Origin: Gyromitra esculenta
Taxonomy: Eukaryota > Ascomycota > Pezizomycetes > Pezizales > Discinaceae
Reading direction: 5' to 3'
NCBI GenBank assembly: GCA_038503075.1
Contig: JBCAML010000009.1
Coordinates: forward strand, 1,550,001 to 1,614,000
Length of the DNA stretch: 64,000 nt
Both the position numbers and the translations under genes were made by a program. How positions within the stretch are numbered: position 1 is the stretch's first letter; every line of letters starts with the position of its first letter. Of the stretch, positions 47,885-59,713 are shown piece after piece. The notes under the pieces are model-generated. The model was given only the letters and a program-made list of their open reading frames with translations, did no database searches and was not told the origin of the DNA.

Positions 47885-48735
47885 GTAGGGAGAGGAGGGT
47901 TGGGGTGGGGTGGAGTGAGGGGAGTATGGGAGTGGGGGGTTGGAAGGGGGGTTGGAAGGGAGTGTAGAGTATGTCATGCTAAAGTAGATATTGCCCCCCC
48001 CCCTAAAAGCTAGATTAAACTGCTAGTGTGAACTCATTGGGCCATAGTCTTAATTCTGTTGCATACACCGACATGGGGTTGAATTACCCCCAATATGCAT
48101 GTAATAGTATCGTGTAGTACAGACCAAGATAGGAATCAACCCAGGTCTCTTCAGAGCTTTCTTTTTCCTACGGGGCAGAGTCATGGATGCTCACTCGTCG
48201 CTATCAGACTATAAATACCTCCTAAAGGAGGGGAAGTAATACGCATCTTGGCGCCATGACAGACAACCAAATCACAGGAACAACTCAAGCCACAAACCAC
48301 AGATCACAAGCTACGAATCACAGATTACAAATCGTCGAGTGATGCCATATGATTAAATCATAAATTCTCACTCGTCTCCGTTGCCGTCACCCGTCCTTTC
48401 AGCCAGCCAGCCATCCATCCCAACCAACCACATCAATTCCCACACATTAAATAAAAAAAATTGTATGTAATAAGAAAAAGAATTAAACCATTCACAAGAA
48501 AACCTACTTCCATCTCACCACCACAAGCAGAAATAAAAAGTATAATAAATATAAAAAAAATATAAAAAAGATATTGCATTCGTGCGCCATATAGGAAAAA
48601 AGACACCCAATCCCTCCAGTCTTCCACCACACACACATTCGTTTCCCTTTCATTTCCATTTCCCTTCCCATTCCTATTCTATGAGACGCCTTTCGCAAAA
48701 CATCTTTTTAACAATGGTCTATTGCAAAAACGCAT
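47885..48735. other. Convergent spacer before VRG4
   Basis: G-rich repeats right after the small gene, then A-rich sequence on the plus strand that is the probable VRG4 3' UTR. No gene seen. Confidence 0.4.
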
Positions 48736-50074
48736 CTACGCTCTCGGACCAAAACTATCCCTCATGCTCTGTGAGCTTGCAGATGTGATTGGGTTGCTAA
48801 CAGGCAAAACACCACTCTTGGCCTTGGTCTGCTTCACTTTTGCCAAAGCGTACACGATTCCCGAGAGGAAGCCGATGGCGATAGCCTGTGTTTCGTTAGT
48901 ACTCTACTTCATCCCTCTCGATTAGAGGGTAGTACTCACAGTAACACCAGCCAGCGTGACCGCTGCGTCAAAGAATATCAATCCGGACAAGGCAATAGGG
49001 AGCTTGTTGAGCGCGCCAACCATGCTGTAGGTTGTGGAGGATGTAACACGGACACACCATGCGGAAGTGTAAGAGATGAAGACGGAAGAGAGGCCGGAGA
49101 AGATCATGGCGAGGATGAGGTTGTTGCGGCGGTCTTCGGGGAAATTGGCATTGATATTGGCATAGCTCCAGTCCTCGAGGAACAGGGAGCAGACGAGAAG
49201 GACGGGGATTGAGAGAAGGTTGTTGTAGAACATGGCTAGGGGAGGGGTTAGTGGGGGACGTTCAAAGAACAGCTTTTTTCCGGAATAACATACTATCAAA
49301 GTCTTTAAAATTGGTAAGCTTAATGCGCTTCCTCATGCCAAGAACATAACTCGCGCTCGACAAGCAGTTGACCAAAACCCAGATATAACCCGCATTCAGG
49401 GTGCTCAAAGCTTGAGCCGTCTCCGAGCTATCATGGCCATACGAGCTCAAAGCAGAGCTAATATCAGCCCACGCAGCAACGACGCTCGACAAGACCATAA
49501 GACCAAACGAGAACAGAGCCATCCCAGACACCGATCCGCCGAACCACAAGACCTCGCCGTAGGCAATCAAGATTATGGTAAGGTTCTTGAAGATGGTGTA
49601 GACGGGGATAGACAGGAACTGCAGGGCCTTGGACGAGGTGTAGATCATGGTGATGAGGAGCAACGAGATGGGGAACCATTTGCGCGCTTCGTCGGCGTTG
49701 AAGTCACGGTAGGTGATGATGTTTGCAGACTTGCAGACTTGGATTGCGACAACACAGACGACGTTCTGTTTTCTTTGATTAGTATTCTGTTTTCTTTCTT
49801 TGTTCGCTTGATATTAGGGGATAAGGGGATAACTCACTTGGATGCATAGCAGGAAAAAGTTCAAGTTGAAGTCGACTCCACCCAACACGTATTTGTTGGT
49901 CACGGTCATGAGGATGCTCGCACCACAGTACGACAAGATTGGAATCAACGGGCTCGAGGGGATGGCAGGCGCCGAGCTAGCGTGGGACGGCCGCTGAGGA
50001 ATGAATGGCTTGTCCTCATCGCGGTCCGAGCCCATGTCGACGCGGAAAGCGTCTTGTTTCTCCTGTTCAGCCAT
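48736..50074 (-). CDS. VRG4: Golgi GDP-mannose transporter (Vrg4/GmtA)
   Basis: Antiporter that brings GDP-mannose into the Golgi lumen in exchange for GMP, needed for mannosylation of proteins and lipids. Four exons (minus): 49838-50074, 49294-49765, 48940-49235, 48736-48885, giving 384 aa, the usual length. The hydrophilic N-terminus (to about 40) is followed by [16 protein letters not shown], the [12 protein letters not shown] helix across intron 1, [19 protein letters not shown], and the nucleotide-sugar motif [17 protein letters not shown]. About ten membrane helices are visible. The short Lys/Ser tail may carry Golgi-retention signals. Divergent from ELP2. Confidence 0.96.
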
Positions 50075-50691
50075 TGCTGATTTGGTTTTTTCGGTGGAGG
50101 ATGTAGTGGTGATTGGGGGGGGGGGTCAGCTTAGACACTACCGAGGCGTGGATGGAAGGAGCGACCGGATTACTGAAGGGGGAGAGGAGGGAGAGGAGAG
50201 GAGAGGAAGGAGGGGGGGGATGGGATGGAACGGAATGGGAGTCCAACAGGTAGCAGCTATGTAGGGGGGTCGACGTTGCTGGCAGGGCAGAGCTAGGGCA
50301 GGGCAACAGCAGCAAATAGGAGGCGGACTCGGGGGAGACGGAGACGGAGACACAACGGAGCCCAGCAAGAACAACGAGACGAATGGGATAAGCAGACAGG
50401 CAGACAGGCAGATGGCAGAGCTCAAGAGGGAGCCAGAAATAAATCAGAAGAGAAGCCGGGAATTGAGATTCGCACGGGAGGGTACAGAGCAGAACGGGGA
50501 GGGGAGCCAAGCTGACGCGGAACTGCTTTTCTCTCCAGCGCTGAGCGAAAGGGGAAGAAAGGGGCGCTGCGGCGGTCGAGAGCGCGTGGCTGGTGCTGTG
50601 GCTGTGCCCGCTGCCCCACAGCAGAGCCTCACCCCGCCAACTTCTCCATCACGAAAGCTCGCTCGCCCAACGCTCGTCTATGCTCTCCGCC
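50075..50691. promoter_or_regulatory. Divergent promoter VRG4 / ELP2
   Basis: About 600 bp, GC- and GA-rich with a poly-G run (50115-50126), serving both genes. ELP2 has a second in-frame ATG at 50680, 12 bases upstream of the one chosen. Confidence 0.5.
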
Positions 50692-53292
50692 ATGGCCTCT
50701 GTCGACTGCCCCTTCGTCTCCATAGGCACCAATAGACACCCTTCCGCCGCCGACTGGTCGCCCTCGGGTCTGCTCGCCTTTGGTGCTGGGCGCTGTGTCG
50801 CGCTGTGGAACCCGCTGGTACGTACCCGTCGTCGTAATGCTTCCCCAGACAGAGTGCACACGCAATATATCTAACACAGATCGACAGGACCCCTCTCTCC
50901 GCGGTGTCCACGCAACCCTCAAGGGCCATGCCGACCGCGTCAATGCCGTCCGCTTCCTGCCCGGCCAATTGCCCGACGCCGACATCCTGCTCACCGGCTC
51001 CGTCGACCAGAGCATCAAGGTGTGGCAGTGGTCGTCGTTGAGCTCCGTCTTCGGCTGCGTGTGGACTAGCCCCGAGGGCACGCATCGAGGATCCATTAAC
51101 GCCATAGCTACGTGTGCAGGTGATCCAACCGTCTTTGCCGCTGCCTCCGCTGAGGGCACCGTCGCCGTGTACCGTCTCACCACCGCCTCGGGTGTCGTGC
51201 ACGTTGCCCACCTCCAGTCGCTATCCACCGCGCCTAAGTTCTACCCGCTCACCCTCGCCCTCGCGACATTCCCCGCGGCATCCCCAACGGCCACTACCCA
51301 CGCGCTTATCCTCGCGGTTGCCGGCTCCTCCACATCCATATCCATCTACCTCTCCAGCTCCTCCACCGCCCCATTCACCCACCAAGCCACACTCTCCGGC
51401 CACGAGAACTGGATCCGCTCCCTCTCCTTCACCCCTGAAGACCCTCTGAACCCAGACTCAGACCTCCTCCTCGCCAGCGCCTCCCAAGATAAATACCTCC
51501 GTCTCTGGCGAGTCCATCCAGGCGCCGTCCTCCCGCCCGCTACAGCCACCGATGAGACCAAGACCTACGGTCTATCCACCCGACTGTCAAATAAAGCGCA
51601 CCAGCTCCGCATCGATAGCGATAATGTCTGGAGCGTCACATTTGAGGCCCTCCTTATGGGCCACGAAGACTGGGTCTACACCGCTTCGTGGCGTCCCAAA
51701 AGCCTGCAGTTGCTTTCTGCATCTGCAGACTCTTCGCTCGGCGTATGGTCGCCCGAGGCCGAGAGCGGGATCTGGGTTACTACGAGTCGGCTGGGTGAGA
51801 TAAGTGATGTGAAGGGTGCATCAGCAGCTACAGGATCGGTTGGCGGACTGTGGACCGGGCTGTGGAGCCCTGATGGGGAATGTGTAGTTGCGTTTGGGAA
51901 GACGGGGAGTTGGCGGGTGTGGCGCTGTGTTGATGGTGGTGATAGGTGGGTGCAAGGTGTGGGGATTAGTGGACATGTTAAAGATGCGATGGGGTGTAGC
52001 TGGGGGAAAGAAGGCGCGTATTTGTTGAGTACTAGTCTGGACCAGACGACGAGATTATTTGCAGAATGGGCTAGGGAGGGTGTCAAGAGTTGGCATGAGA
52101 TGGCTAGACCGCAGATCCACGGGTATGATATTAACTGTGTGGCCGCATTAAAAGGGAGCAGGTTTGTAAGTGGAGCAGACGAGAAACTGGTCAGAGTATT
52201 TGATGAGCCAAAGGGTGTTGCGGGACTCCTAGAACGGCTATGTGGGATTCAAGAAGAGTCCGTAGTAAGTTATCCCGAGTGATGTTTTATGACCGAGTGA
52301 CATTTGATGACCAATTATACAGTCTACGATGCCCGATGCAGCCAACGTCCCCGTCCTCGGCCTCTCTAACAAAGCAACCGACGATGCTCCCATTCCCCTC
52401 CCAAACGGGTTGATACCAGACGACTCCCCTCCGCCTGCCCCCGGCACCTCCTCCAGCATCCTCGACGCCCTCCCTCACCCCCCTCTCGAAGACCATCTCT
52501 GCCGCCACACTCTCTGGCCTGAACACGAAAAGCTCTACGGCCACGGCTACGAAATCTCTGCCATTGCCGTATCAGCCAACGGCATCCTTATCGCCACTGC
52601 AGCAAAAGCTAGCACCGTCGAGCACGCGGTGATCCGTATCTTCGATACTACATCCTGGCGTGAACTTAAACCACCACTCGTATCCCACACCCTCACCGTC
52701 ACCGCCCTATCCTTCAGCCCTGACAACAACCTCCTACTCAGTGTAGGTCGTGATCGCGCTTGGTCTGTGTTTGAATATACCACCGCCTGGACCCTCCTCG
52801 AGCGGAAGGAGCGAGGTCATGGTAGGATGATATTAAACGCGGCGTGGGCTCCTACGGGTGATATGTTTGCAACTGCTGGACGGGATCGGTGCGCTAAGAT
52901 TTGGAAAAGGGATGGTGGGGGGTGGGAGTGTGCACATGTTGTTAAGTTTGAAGTTCCGGTTACGGCAGTAGGGTTTTTGGAGGTTGAGGTGGGAGGGAGG
53001 AGGGTGCTTGCTGTGGGGTTGGAGGATGGAGGTGTGGAGGTGTATAGAGTTGGGGAAGAAGGGGTTGCTGTGGAGGTGCGGTTGGAGGATAGGTATGTAC
53101 TCTTTTTGGCTGGGTGTGGCTGGGTGTGGCTGGGTATAAGGCTAATTTGGAGGGTGTAGGATTACCCCGGATAAAGCGGTTACGCAAATTGTGTGGAGAC
53201 CTGTGGCGGGGAGGGAGGAAGGGAGGTGGGAGATGGCTGTGGCGAGTGAGGATTCTTCGGTTAGGGTTTATGGAGTCAGTGTAGGGCGATGA
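50692..53292 (+). CDS. ELP2: Elongator complex WD40 subunit Elp2
   Basis: Scaffold subunit of Elongator, which modifies wobble uridines of tRNA. Four exons: 50692-50817, 50888-52264, 52323-53092, 53160-53292, giving 801 aa, as expected for the two-propeller Elp2 (yeast 788). WD-like blades can be followed along the protein: ADWSPSGLLAFGAG, GHADRVNAVRFLPG, LTGSVDQSIKVWQW, GHENWIRSLSF, LLASASQDKYLRLWRV, GHEDWVYTASWRP, LLSASADSSLGVWSP, then GHGYEISAIAVSANG and ATAGRDRCAKIWKR. MASVDCPFVSIGTNRHPSAADW is the typical opening. The third intron contains a 10-mer tandem repeat. Confidence 0.96.
53108..53136. repeat. Tandem repeat GGCTGGGTGT in the last ELP2 intron
   Basis: 2.8 copies of a 10-bp unit fill nearly half of a 67-nt intron. 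Confidence 0.8.
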
Positions 53293-53822
53293 ATAGGGGG
53301 GGGTAGATGGTAAGGAGATGGGGGGGGTAGGGAAGAGATAGATGTAAATAAGGGTGGGGGTTTTTTCTGAAAAGTTTTGTTTTTGAGTTTGGCGTGGTAG
53401 AATATATTACAAGTATTCGATAATTGTTTGAAGGTGTTAAGCGTTGAATTTGGGTGCTTCCTAGGGACTCGATTTTGAGGTCATTGGCTTTGGCCATGGA
53501 GACTGCTTGTTATAACGAGTGAGTTTCTATGATGATATTGTGGGTTCTTGAAGTTTTATTATTTAAATTCATGGGTGGTAAGATATCACGGGGTAATTTG
53601 AATTCATAGTACCGAGGTGACGAATGATTTTATGACGTTCAGCATGTATTTAACTCTCACGGTAGTTTTTTATCATATTGAAACTAACATTATGGCAGAA
53701 TTAAGGTAGAGGTATAACGCCAAGGCAGAAGAAAAAAGCCGGAAAATAAAATCAACCTTAAATAGTAAAGGTTAAAAAAACATACGACAGAGGAAAAAGA
53801 GAAAATACCAGTACCGAAAAAT
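53293..53822. other. Convergent spacer ELP2 / RING gene
   Basis: 3' flanks of two genes facing each other. G-rich just after ELP2, AT-rich beyond 53.5 kb. No gene seen. Confidence 0.4.
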
Positions 53823-54875
53823 TTAAACCACCATACAATTCATTATAGCCCTGAGTGCCACCCTCCTCGAATTCCTAGTGACCCAATCCGCCACGTTCTC
53901 CCACACGGTGATCGTGAACTCAAAATCGCCATGCTTCACATCCGTCGCAACTCCAGGCCGTTGATTGATCTCCAGCATCCCGACTGTCGTGGTCTCAGCA
54001 CGGCACCACGGGCACGTAATCCAGCTTGGGAAATGGCTTGGGTGCGAGACCCTACTCCACCAAAGGTTCTTAACACAGGCCGCACATGCCGCATGCGAGC
54101 AGTTACTAAACTGGAGAGTGATTTCACGTCCACAGAGACTGCACTGTATATCGTCTGGGACATCATCACTGCCTTCCTCTGTGAAGTCCTCAGACTCGGG
54201 CAGCCCCGGTGGCTCGGGATGCTCGTTTAGTCGGTACTCTCTCGCCTGAGCACGGATTTGCTCTTCGCTTTGCTGAGGCAGCTCAGGTTCCTCATCTTCA
54301 AAAAAATCCGACTCGTAATCCAGGTCCGCATCATCCTCAAAGACAGAACGGAATTCTTGTGTGTTCTGAAGCCTGTACATCCCGCCAGCTGGAATATACG
54401 CTATATAGTGACGGCGGTAACTGAAATAGCTGACCAGACCAATATCGTATCGATTTGACGCTAAGAACATTCCCCGCCTCAGCATACCTTGATATGGCTG
54501 GTTTCGGGACCAGAATTCTATCTGCTGGAACGCCAGCTCGAGTACGATATCTCGCGATAGTGGTGCTTCTTGATAACAGGCCATGCGCACCATATGAGCC
54601 AATTTGTCAGTTGTTAGGTTGCTGGGTGAGACGCCGCCGCTCTCGCTTTCATGGTGAGGAGCCATCAGTTGAAGGAACTGCCATGGAGGATGTAATGTTT
54701 CTCGGAGGGTTCTTGGATCGAAAATAGTTCGCCATAACCGGCAGGCGGAGTCGTCGGTCATTGTTTCCTCGCCGAACATGGTCCTCTCATTCGCTGGGAA
54801 CCTCATCCTCAAAGGTGGTCTTCCTAGTGGCTGCTCTTCTGCCATCCGAATAGGAGTTTCCGGGGAGGTAGTCAT
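53823..54875 (-). CDS. RING-finger (C3HC4) protein, putative E3 ubiquitin ligase
   Basis: Single-exon 350-aa protein. A RING of HC type lies at 245-291: Cys245, Cys248, Cys259, His261, Cys264, Cys267, Cys288, Cys291. The N-terminal half has no domain I recognise. It contains helical segments (DKLAHMVRMACYQEAPLSRDIVLEL) and an acidic stretch (177-245) just before the RING. Such proteins usually present substrates to an E2 enzyme, but target and location cannot be seen. No signal peptide or membrane segment. A (GGA)9 repeat lies 28 bp upstream of the ATG. Confidence 0.85.
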   Translation of the reverse strand: MTTSPETPIRMAEEQPLGRPPLRMRFPANERTMFGEETMTDDSACRLWRTIFDPRTLRETLHPPWQFLQLMAPHHESESGGVSPSNLTTDKLAHMVRMACYQEAPLSRDIVLELAFQQIEFWSRNQPYQGMLRRGMFLASNRYDIGLVSYFSYRRHYIAYIPAGGMYRLQNTQEFRSVFEDDADLDYESDFFEDEEPELPQQSEEQIRAQAREYRLNEHPEPPGLPESEDFTEEGSDDVPDDIQCSLCGREITLQFSNCSHAACAACVKNLWWSRVSHPSHFPSWITCPWCRAETTTVGMLEINQRPGVATDVKHGDFEFTITVWENVADWVTRNSRRVALRAIMNCMVV

Positions 54876-54902
54876 GTTTCTGTGGCGATTTATTGTTTAG
54901 TC

Positions 54903-54929
54903 GGAGGAGGAGGAGGAGGAGGAGGAGGA
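54903..54929. repeat. (GGA)9 microsatellite in the RING-gene leader
   Basis: Nine perfect GGA units, read as TCC repeats on the coding strand, immediately upstream of the RING gene. Possible promoter or leader length polymorphism. Confidence 0.9.
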
Positions 54930-57069
54930 TGTAACAACTTAATATCTAGGTTATGATGATTTTTTTCAATGATCAAGATGCTCAAAGATAGACTTTTGCG
55001 AGGTGTCTGACTGTGGGGTATTGTTTCATGGTTGTGGTAGTGGTCAACTTGATAGACATTTGGACATGGGGTGTATGTAACCCACGTGCTTTACCCACCT
55101 GCAACTTGAAAACCCTTGTCAAAAGGTTATAACCATTGAATGAATGAATGCGATTTAAAAATACTATAGAGTAACGGATAATGCCTGTGCCTAGATTCAT
55201 TCAAAATTGAAAAAGTGTGAAATTGAAAAAGTGTAAATCGTATTATTGGATCTATATGTAATTATCTGTTAGTCGGAATAGGCTATCGACAGTCGTAAGG
55301 CTTGTGGCCTACATGTATATAGCCCATAGGCTTATATCCCTTATTCTCGGACGTTTGGTAAAGAAGAATAAATGTGCTTTGGTAATCGCAGCCGTCATCC
55401 TTTCGGAGTTTACTTCTGACCATACCCTCTAGGTCACGTTACCTAGTGCAACAACTAAGAATTAGTGACACCTCGATAATCTGGGGAAGGTAGCAGGGGG
55501 TAGAGTAGAAGTATTATGTATCTTTATTGTTTAGCCTCAGATGAGGTCTATCATCCAGTTTTGGCCATTGGCTTTATTATTTCATGTTGTAAGTTGACCA
55601 AGTAAGCAGGCAGATATTAGGTCGCAAAATAGGGATACTTGAAAGGTAGGAATTTGGGGAAGCAATGACCCTGGTCCGGAGGTTCGTGATGAGTTTCATT
55701 CATTACTTATTCATCTGCTTATTCCTTTCCTATGACTGACGGGATTGGTCGTGATGGTAGGAAAAAACTGATTGTTCTGTGAAGGGCCTTGAGGTTGAAG
55801 TACTTTTCGCGGTTTTAGTTTTTGTTGAATGATTGCTGAATGTACTGATAGGATGTGATAGGTGATAGTGGCCGATGTTGAAGAAGATTCTTAATATGTG
55901 GAGAATCTGCCTATTATGTGATGAATGCATATATTATGTGAGCTGAAAGCGTCTGGTGATGGTTCTAGTCTCGAGAGACAGAGCCTTTAGCTGATGAACG
56001 TCCGGGTATAGATATTATATCAGATGCTGAGAGTTTCAAGACGAAGGCATATATGCGAAGAGACAATATGTTAATGAATCATGTTGATTATCGAGTTCAA
56101 GGTCTTGAAACAGACTTCAAGCCCAAGGTTCTTTCTTGCCCGCGTTAAACTTACGGTTGCAGGAGTGGTGTTCGTACTCGTTTCACCCAATCGAGTGCTC
56201 TTCGTGCCTGAATGGTCATATGTAATATTTTACACCAGGGACAGAAAACATAGCGCGAATAGTCTTCAAGGACATTTCTGATTGATCGTCATTTGGTATG
56301 GTACGGAAAGTGATAGAGAGAAGAGCAGATAGATGGATAGCTGGGCCTTTTATGTTATGTGTCATGCTAACTCTGGTAATTTATCATCCGATAAGTATAA
56401 AATGGCTTCCTCCCACCCAAAACTATCCGCGTTAATAAAATACTGTGCTATGACAAACTTAGAGCCTATTGGGCTGTCAAACGAGAATAGAATGATAAAA
56501 TTCCGTTAGGTACTGGTTACGGCGTAGTACTGCCAAAAAATAAAGTTTGTTCGGTTTAATACCTAACAGCGACACTCCTCAGACAGATTGAACCCCACCA
56601 TAACCACTAAAGCCAGCAGATATGTAAGGAAACTTCTTGGGGCTACAGGAAAACATATTAATAGAGGCGAGTTTTAATCTTTATGCAAAAATTGGGGTTC
56701 GCTGTTGTTGAGGTGTTTCCCGTTGCTTGTACCGAACCGAATAGACTTCATTTTTTAGCTAGTACATGTAGTTTAGGCGCCTACGAGTGATCGAATATGA
56801 ATATATGATGGTACAAGATAGGCAGCCAAGGACAGCTAAAGACTTCCGAATCTTGGATATATGGGCAAACCTATGCTAATGATCCTAGATTAGAGTACAC
56901 AATGAGATATCAAGACTGGTGAGTGAGAATCTCACTTCTTGCTGTGCACATGATGCTTGGCATTGTTCCCCGCCGACGTCATCTGTTGTCACCTCCAAGC
57001 AACAATCTTCGACGATAGTTTCTCGTCGAGTTCCTCTAACCTCAGCGAATACGATTCATTAAAATAATT
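54930..57069. promoter_or_regulatory. Divergent spacer RING gene / YME2
   Basis: 2.1 kb, AT-rich, with TACATGTA at 55310 and 56763. No gene supported. Confidence 0.4.
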
Positions 57070-59629
57070 ATGAATCGGTGTCTTTCGCCGTATTTGCGGC
57101 AGTCAGCTATTGGCAGTCACCCGACATCGAGGATTCACTTTAATCCATTGCGCCCTCGCATTTTGCCAAGCCCCCGTTCGACAACATGGAGAAGGGCGAC
57201 AAGCACAGTTGGGATCAATAAGACTGGATATATCGATTTGAAACCTGGCGAAGGCCTTTTATTTTTTGATAGTTTGTTCCCTTAACCACATATCTGAGTT
57301 TGTGTGCGCACGATGTTCACTGGTAACCTTGGCAGATATCTTTCCTTTAAAGACAGCCGTTTTTGACATACGCTACCTCATAATGCGATTAGACAAGGTC
57401 TCGTTCGGAGCACGTATTAAGAAAAACTACATTCCCCCTACACTTACATCCCCAGAATCGCCCAACAATTTCCAAATCACCTCGGTCATCCCACGAGTTA
57501 AGGATGGTGGAGCATTCGTAAAATTCGAATCAGCAAACCCGGAAGAAGTGGAAGAAGCTGTATCAACATATCTAAAAGAGCGCCGAGCAAAACCTTGGTA
57601 CTCACCATTTAGACGCGTTAAAGCGTTCGGGGTCCGTGGAAGGCCATGGCTAGAAGACTTACGCATGTTTCCAAGTACACGACTCAAGGTCGAATTTACC
57701 GGTAGTGACGGGGTATTGAGTCAAGAGCAACTTTATGTTCTCTTTCGACGGTATGGGAAAATATCTGAGATCACACCCCAGCCTCCTGCATCAAAAGACT
57801 TGCCACACTATGCCATTATCCAGTACGCGTCGATTCGGAGCGCAACAGCGGCTAGAAATTGTCTACATGGTTTCACCGCTTCCGGGCTCCAAGCAATTGC
57901 AGGAAAGGAGATTGCGGTGACAATGAGGATCTTATATGAGAGAACCATGAAAGTCCACTGGATCCGTGATTGGATTGTCAGCCACCCTCGAATCGTTATC
58001 CCCGTTGTTACAGCTATCGTTGCTACAATAACAGTCGCTATATTCGACCCGGTAAGAACCTGGTTTATCGAAGCCAAGATCACTCGTTCTTTCGACCTCA
58101 GCGAAAATACATACTGGACGTGGGTAAAAAAGTATACAATTGGCAAACTTCCTATCGGCCGTCGCCATCAAGGAGAGATCGATGATATTTGGGCGGTGTG
58201 GGATGAGCGGAAGGAGTCAGTCGAGCAACTCCAGGCTTGGCTGCGGGAGACTGTCGAAACTTTCATCGTAGTTCAGGGCCCACGTGGGTCTGGGAAGAAG
58301 GATCTCGTGGTCGATACGGTTCTCAAGGGTCGTAAAAACGTGCTTGTGATTGATTGTGAGCCTATCGATGAAGCACACGGAGATAGTGCTACTATCGCTG
58401 CTGCTGCCGCACAGGTTGGATACCGACCAGTGTTTTCATGGCTGAATACCATAAGTAGTCTCCTTGACCTTGCGGCACAAGGCACTCTTGGGAGCTCTAC
58501 AGGGTTCAGCCAGACATTGGAAACCCAATTCAACAAGATCCTTCAGAACACAGAGACGGCGTTAAAGGCAGTCGCGCTCAAGGATAAAGGCGACTCGGAG
58601 AAAGATGTAGGGCTCAGCGATGACGAATATCTGAGCACTCATCCAGAAAAAAGGCCTGTAGTTGTGATCGACAATTTCTTGCATATGGAAGGGAACAGCA
58701 TCATTTATGAGAGACTAGCCGACTGGTATGCTCCAACGTCATTTATCGCTCTTGAAGTATTCGTCTGATTTAACTGAGAATTGATCAGGGCCGCTCTCTT
58801 GGTCTCCGCTAATGTCGCTCACATCATCTTTCTAACCAACGATACCTCATTTTCTAAATCCCTTGCCAAATCTCTCCCCGACCGTGTCTTCCGTTCCATC
58901 CTCCTTGGCGATGCCCAGCCGGAATCCGCAAAACGTTTCGTCCTCAAACACATCAATGACGAGCTCGATGGCCAATCGAATGAGAAATCTCTCTCAGAAC
59001 TCGACGAAAGCATTCAGGCTCTCGGTGGCCGTCTCACAGATCTCGAGTCCTTAGCTCGCCGTATTAAAACTGGCGAATCTCCCAAGAAGGCAGTCCAAGA
59101 AATCATCGAGACTTCCGCTAGTGAGATCCTGAAATTGTATTTCCTAGATGAAGGGCATGGGAAGAAACGGAGCTGGTCAGCTGCGCAAGCATGGTATCTT
59201 GTTAAGATGCTGGCGAATAATGAACAGCTACCGTTCAATCAGGTTGTGATCCATGATTTATTCAGGCTCGACGAAGAACCGATTCAGAATCTAGAACAGG
59301 CGGAAATGATCACGGTTCTCACTCAAAACGGACGACCGTATGGCATTAGGCCCGGAAGACCCGTCTTTCGAGAGGCTTTCAAGAGGCTGTTGACCGATAA
59401 AGTTTTGACTGCCAAGTTGGATCTGCATAGCTTTAAGTCAATAATTAAGGGCGAAACGGAGATTATTGAGAAGGCGGAGAAGGAGCTAGAGACGTTGGCC
59501 ACACTGCCAAAACAGCCCAAGGGGAGAGCGGAGTATTTGCTGGAGAAAGTGAGTGTCTCGCAAAAGAAGATCGACGATTGCGAGAAGGCCATTGTGGCTA
59601 TGAAGAAGATATTGAAAGCAGAGTATTAG
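57070..59629 (+). CDS. YME2: Mitochondrial escape protein 2 (Yme2/Rna12-like)
   Basis: Inner-membrane protein involved in mitochondrial nucleoid/mtDNA maintenance. Three exons: 57070-57271, 57336-58725, 58789-59629, giving 810 aa (yeast 850). Order of parts: an Arg/Ser-rich presequence (1-45), TGYIDLKPGEGLLFFDNIFPLK across intron 1, an RRM-like domain (about 182-250), one membrane helix IVIPVVTAIVATITVAIFD (about 288-306), then an ATPase-like C-terminal domain. The latter has the Walker A-type loop GPRGSGKKD (near 380) and VVVIDNF as Walker B. A coiled-coil tail (KAEKELETL...KIDDCEKAIVAMKK) ends the protein. Tail-to-tail with ADE8. Confidence 0.95.
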
Positions 59630-59713
59630 TATACCCTGTGCCTGCCTGTGTATGTAAAGGTCGAATATTATTGCATGAGATATCCAAAGCGCTTTCTAAC
59701 TTGTATATTTATT

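Noticed and set aside
53505..53530. CTTGTTATAACGAG resembling the MITE terminus
   Set aside because: Match is about ten bases with no partner end or TA-flanked boundary.
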